DNA of 64,000 bases from Tubulanus polymorphus (taxonomy: Eukaryota > Nemertea > Palaeonemertea > Tubulaniformes > Tubulanidae): contig NC_134030.1 of NCBI RefSeq assembly GCF_964204645.1, positions 16,311,110-16,375,109 on the forward strand. The letters run 5' to 3'. The first letter of the stretch is position 1; each line of letters begins with the position of its first letter. The notes beneath the pieces are model-generated. The model did not search any database. It was not told where the DNA came from and saw only the letters and a list, made by a program, of their open reading frames with translations. Position numbers and translations under genes: made by a program. Positions 59,727-64,000 of the stretch are shown here, in pieces.

Positions 59727-59731
59727 TATGG

Positions 59732-59940
59732 GATAAAGGGATTGGCTCTGTCATGGTTTAAAAATTATCTGGAAATTAGGCGTCAAGTAGTTCAACTATC
59801 AAATTATCAATCCCTACCGTTAAATATAACAATAGGTGTACCCAAGGATCAAGTCTTGGACCCTTACTTTTTATTATCTATATCAACGATTGCATAAATG
59901 TCAGCGACACCATTAGATTAATACTTTTCGCTTTTGATGT
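59732..59940 (+). pseudogene. LINE reverse transcriptase, continuation beyond the Gypsy insertion
   Basis: Resumes with KGLALSWFKNYLEIRRQVVQ, then after a one-base shift near 59845 QGSSLGPLLFIIYINDCIN and LILFAFDV, where the catalytic FADD is degraded. It is truncated before the microsatellite at 59997. Confidence 0.85.
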
Positions 59941-59996
59941 ATTGAAATTATGTATACTGTCATATACTGCTTGATATTTGTCTCCTGTTTATTACG

Positions 59997-60081
59997 TGTG
60001 TGTGTGTGTGTGTGTGCGTGTGTGCGTGCGTGTGTGAGTGCGTGCGTGCATACGTGTGTGTATGTGCGCGTGTGCGTGCAT
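59997..60081 (+). repeat. GT-rich alternating microsatellite
   Basis: About 85 bases of GT/GC/GCGT alternation, perfect GT for the first 20, then interrupted. Confidence 0.9.
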
Positions 60082-60259
60082 TTTTTCGAGTTAGGGGGCC
60101 GGATTCGAATAAGTCACTTTTTGACTTCTCCGCATTTTCATAATTGCGTTACATTGTGAAAAAAATTCACACGAAACCCTGTAAATTTTTCTATGATATA
60201 ATGTAATTTTGAAATGCAAAATAAAAAAAATCACTGGTGCTGTAATGATAAATTCATCT

Positions 60260-60345
60260 ATTTTGATACCTCGTCACCGCAACAGCTTTTCTCCGCCGAG
60301 ATTTAGCTACCTCGTCAACACAACAGCTTTTCTCCGCTGCATCAG
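60260..60345 (+). repeat. Two-copy short tandem repeat
   Basis: ACCTCGTCACCGCAACAGC and ACCTCGTCAACACAACAGC, each followed by TTTTCTCCGC, with a period of about 48. Confidence 0.7.
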
Positions 60346-60377
60346 TTCGGCGTGTTTAGTTTAGGCCTACGACCTTA

Positions 60378-61708
60378 TTCATTATCCTTTATGCGGATGA
60401 CACAGTCATTCTTGCTGAAGATGAGGAATCTCTCCAGTCACATTTGGATACATTATTTGAATATTGCGCCGACAACGGCCTCACGGTGAATGTTGATAAA
60501 ACTAAAATATTAGTCTTCGCTCGAAGTAAAAGTAGGATTAAGCGTATTTCGAAATTCATGTTCGGTAATCAGGAGTTAGAGTTAGTTGAGGATTATGTGT
60601 ATCTCGGAGTGAAATTCAATTGGAACGGTAGTTTCGCTAAAGCAAAAAAATTTCTCTATGATAAAGCTATGAAAGCTATGTATTCTATTATTCAAAAGGG
60701 CAGACGTTTGAAACTTCCAGTAGATGTAATGTTTAAACTATTTGACATGTGCGTCGCTCCTATCGCGTTGTACGGTTGCGAAATCTGGGGATATGAAAAC
60801 CTTGACTTATTAGAAAACCTCCACTGTTTATTTTGTAAAATTATCATGAAAGTTACAAAATATTCCCATAACCTTCAAGTATTAGCGGAGTTAGGACGTT
60901 ATCCTATGTATTATATAAGCGTAAAGCGTAGAATGATTAATTTTTGGGTCAAAACGATAGAGTGCAAACAAAGTAAACTTAGTTCAATTCTCTATAAGAT
61001 ATCTTATAATTTATATCTGAATGATAGGTTTAAGAGCCCCTGGCTTATTAAGAAGACTTTTGATGACTGTGGCCTTTCGTATATATGGACACAACAATCT
61101 ATGGTAAACTCTAGGACTTCTCCAAAACAATTACACCGTTTACTCCGTGATCAGCATGTGCAAGAGACAGAATTTAGGCTAAATAATAACCCGTTATACA
61201 TTAATTTTAGACAATATAAGAAGGATATCAAATTTGAAAACTATATAAATCGGCTTGATGACGACTTAGTGACCAGTTTATTCCAGTTCAGGATTGGGTC
61301 TTATCTCCTACCTGTAAATAAATTGTAAAATCTCCATCTACCGAGAACCGATAGATTATGCCCCACCTGTAACGTTTTAGGCGACGAACTACATTTCATT
61401 TTTGACTGTAAATTACTTACCGTATTCCGTGAAAGCTACCTAAATTCAAATACCTTTCGGAATCTTGATGTTTTAGAAAAAACCAACTTTTAAACTTGCT
61501 AAATTTATCAAATTAGGTCTGGATGTATATAGATCCCTCCGGTAGTGTGTGTAAATAGTATGTTGTATATAACGTTTGTTATGTTTCAAAGTGCTTTTAT
61601 CTACTGTTTTTGTAAATAATTGTAAATACTGTTTCTTTTCCTCCATATACCATGGAAATGGTTGGAGTGTAATAAATATTCGTATTCGTATTCGTATTCG
61701 TATTCGTA
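60378..61708 (+). pseudogene. 5'-truncated LINE: reverse transcriptase C-terminus and 3' tail
   Basis: Starts within RT at LYADDTVILAEDEESL (catalytic DD present), followed by GLTVNVDKTKILVF, EDYVYLGVKFNWNGSF and a long thumb/connection region. The frame ends at TAA 61326 and the same frame continues with a Cys/His motif LCPTC...DELHFIFDC. The 3' end has TAATAAATATTCG followed by five ATTCGT units (about 61670-61708), the short terminal repeat typical of CR1/L2-type LINEs. There is no upstream RT or endonuclease, so it is a classic 5'-truncated insertion. It is not the same copy as the LINE at 53-59.9 kb. Confidence 0.85.
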
Positions 61709-61900
61709 CGACTCGCCGGTACTGTAATGATTTATCGTAGTAAATATCCGGTACATTTGGTAAAAGAAAATAGAATATTGTTTAACTAACTGTTTGAAGC
61801 CCGCGGAAAAATCGCTGAGAGTAATTCATTTATTTGTACTTGATTTGATTCTCGTGGTGAGGAGAAACTCGCAGCGCATATGCGGAACAACGATGTCAAG

Positions 61901-62646
61901 ACGCAAAAACCGTAATGTTTCCAATGTCTCCGTTTTTAACGCATGCGCATTAGTGAGTGTTGGTGAAATTCTCCAAGTCCAGAAATCGGTTGAGTGCGCA
62001 GGCGTCACTACATGTCAGAACTTTCAAAACTGGGTCATGTCAGGACGCATAATAATGTGTGTTTTGATGACTCCAATGTTTTCGTTTCTATTAGATTCGA
62101 ATCCCACAATAAATAATTATCTTATTTCATCTTATTTCAATTCGATTTGAACATGGATGACCTGAGTGTCACTCGTTTATTTTTGCGGCGCTACCAGATT
62201 CGAGCCCCGAAAAATACTGAACTTATTTCATTTCAATTTGAACTTTGATGACTCCAGTGTCGCTGATTTATTTTATACGACGCTATCACGTTCGAATCCC
62301 GAAAATGCTGATCTTGAAATGGTAACCATTATGAACTTTGGTGCACTTTCTATGGTGATCCCAATGTCACTGTTTATTTATTTGGACAATTCTTTTAATT
62401 GTATTAACATATAATACGCAAGCATATGATACGAGATTATTTAGACATCACGATCCCGCTGCTAAGTTCGCGCTGGTTCATTTCAAGCGAATACCGTACT
62501 GTGACATGACCCAGTTTTGAAACATGTAAACACTGTCATGACGCCTGCGCACTGTACTGATTTCTCGACTTAGACTTTTTCAACACTTACTAAGCCTAAT
62601 GCGCATGCGTTAAAAACGGAGACATTGGAAACATTACGGTTTTTGC
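61901..62646. repeat. Foldback element with internal tandem units
   Basis: Arms 61901-62045 and 62502-62646 are inverted copies (AAAAACCGTAATGTTTCCAA, AACGCATGCGCATTA, TGCGCAGGCGTCA). Between them, 62065-62400, four diverged units of about 90 bp carry GATTCGAATCCC and GATGACTCCAGTGTC. Direct repeat CTGTTTGAAGCCCGC lies at 61790 and, as CTGTTTGAAGACCGC, at 62765. Confidence 0.7.
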
Positions 62647-63175
62647 TGTCAAGACAAGTTGATTCATCGATCTTTAAAGCTCAACAGTGCTTTTAATATT
62701 TAGAGTAGTTAATATCCTATGGATCGGTAAAGTGTACTGATGAAGAAAATCGCCGTAATTGTTAAAATTACTGTTTGAAGACCGCAGCTGAATGTGAAGT
62801 CTTGCGGTAATAAATTTGTTTATTTATACTTGAGTTGATAATCTGACGAGCAGCCTACGGTGGATTTCGGGATGACAACTCAGAAAAACATGTCGCCTCT
62901 TTGAATTGGGCCCAATATTCGATGTTTATGGCCCGACAGTGCTTTTTATAACGCCCGTCGATTCATCAAAAAAACGACAGAGTATTTGTAAATCGAAGTG
63001 AGCTAAAGCATATTATACGGATTGTATCGGAAACAGCGGTAAAGTAAAAAAGCAACTATGAACTAATTTTGGCGGTTAGCATACTATACTTATGTATAGA
63101 CCTATGTACTCATACCAGGTTTTTTATGTCTATCATAAAATGACTTACACGTGAAAAAACGGATGTTAGAATGAG

Positions 63176-63880
63176 TTTTCGAAATTTACGCCCCCTAGTG
63201 GTTAGAATAGGAACTTATTTGTGAGGGGTTCGTTGTATTTCATATCCAGGTACATGAGTATCAATTTTCATAGAAATCCCTTTATCCGCTTAGTAGATAT
63301 GAATAAAGATGCATTTCCAGCAACATGGAGGTGGCGCTCCTGGAGAACCATTTAAGTTACCTACTTAAACCATACATCAATACGAGTATCTTGAAAAGGG
63401 TTACTAACCACACATCGCATCCACGATTCTACCGCCAACAGTTAAGGAGCTAGGTGCAGAAATCGTTGTTTTCACAGTCCCCTGGTGGCAGTTGTATGAA
63501 TTAACCAAAGAGGTTGGCATATTACACACATGTCTGTGTACTTATACCAAGTTCTGTGATTTTCATAATAAACAGGCCGCATTAAATGCGAAAAATGGTT
63601 GCTGCAATTAGTTTTCCAAATTTATGCCCCCTAGTGGTTAAAATAGGAACTAATTATGTGGGGGTTCGTTGTATTAAGTAACCAGGTACATGTGTATCAA
63701 TTTTTACAGTAATCCATTGATACCCTTAGTCGATATAGATGAAAATGCGTTTTCCAGCATCTTATAGGTGGCGCTCCTGGAGAACCATATGAGTTACCTA
63801 CTTAGACCATACATCAATACGTCACAAGCGTCTTGTCAAGCGCTACTGATCACTCATTGCAACCACGATTCTATCTCGAA
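63176..63880 (+). repeat. Direct duplication, unit about 438 bp
   Basis: 63176-63440 and 63614-63880 share GCCCCCTAGTGGTT, GGGTTCGTTGTATT, CAGGTACATG, GGTGGCGCTCCTGGAGAACC and ACCATACATCAATACG in the same order, with about 80% identity by eye. Non-coding; probably one and a half units of a larger repeat running to the window end. Confidence 0.7.
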
Positions 63881-64000
63881 AATCTCATTAAATTAAGAAA
63901 TTAAGAAATTTTCCCATTTTCGAGCCCGTAGAGCCCAAACAGTTAATCACAGATAGGGCGTGCCATTGACTTTTTTAACCTCCAGGCTGTCATGAACAAC

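Noticed and set aside
61794-62150. 118-codon frame
   Set aside because: It falls in the arm and tandem units of a foldback repeat.

Overview
The window reads as nuclear DNA of a marine-type invertebrate animal. The one recognisable host gene is a spliced animal gene (a PIH1D2 homologue). Everything else is transposable elements, satellites, foldback repeats and one integrated virus-like block. Species and phylum cannot be fixed from the sequence. Unique stretches are sprinkled with the palindrome TAGGCCTA, which looks like a genome signature.

Layout. (1) 1-7265: a very AT-rich, compact, minus-strand array of at least ten genes unlike anything else here. It looks like the right-hand part of an endogenous DNA-virus or polinton-like element: capsid-like proteins, several small membrane proteins, a possible single-strand DNA-binding protein, and a 138-bp terminal hairpin at 7128-7265. 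The long genes are broken and the short ones are open. (2) 7266-13469: non-coding, with a tandem satellite at 10.54-10.95 kb. (3) 13475-20988: a full-length BEL/Pao LTR retrotransposon with 5-bp target duplication AAGAT, broken in gag and pol, its 3' LTR split by a 1.2-kb insertion. (4) 21-24.4 kb: microsatellite, an inverted relative of the first satellite, and a 480-bp foldback. (5) 24444-28114: a Mutator-like (MULE) element with arrays of a 15-bp subterminal repeat and a 10-bp duplication; its PHD/FLYWCH transposase has lost its core. (6) 28.1-31.9 kb: hairpins and a 160-bp-period repeat.

(7) 31929-46318: PIH1D2, four coding exons on the plus strand, predicted 340 aa, phases 0/1/0. Its introns hold LINE relics, a Harbinger-type MITE, a small CAGGGA-ended element, a hAT MITE and a dead hAT transposase. 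(8) 46.5-53 kb: repeats, plus a LINE relic split by a 1326-bp solo LTR with duplication GTCG. (9) 53.07-59.94 kb: an APE-type LINE split inside its reverse transcriptase by a 4690-bp Ty3/Gypsy element on the minus strand (170-bp LTRs, duplication TATGG). (10) 60.4-61.7 kb: a 5'-truncated LINE ending in an ATTCGT repeat. (11) 61.9-64.0 kb: a foldback with inner tandem repeats, and a 438-bp-period duplication.

How the parts work together. PIH1D2 homologues are HSP90/R2TP-type co-chaperone subunits linked to assembly of axonemal dyneins. The other coding regions are selfish elements and all large ones carry stops or frameshifts. The virus-like block is the part most likely to be poorly described.
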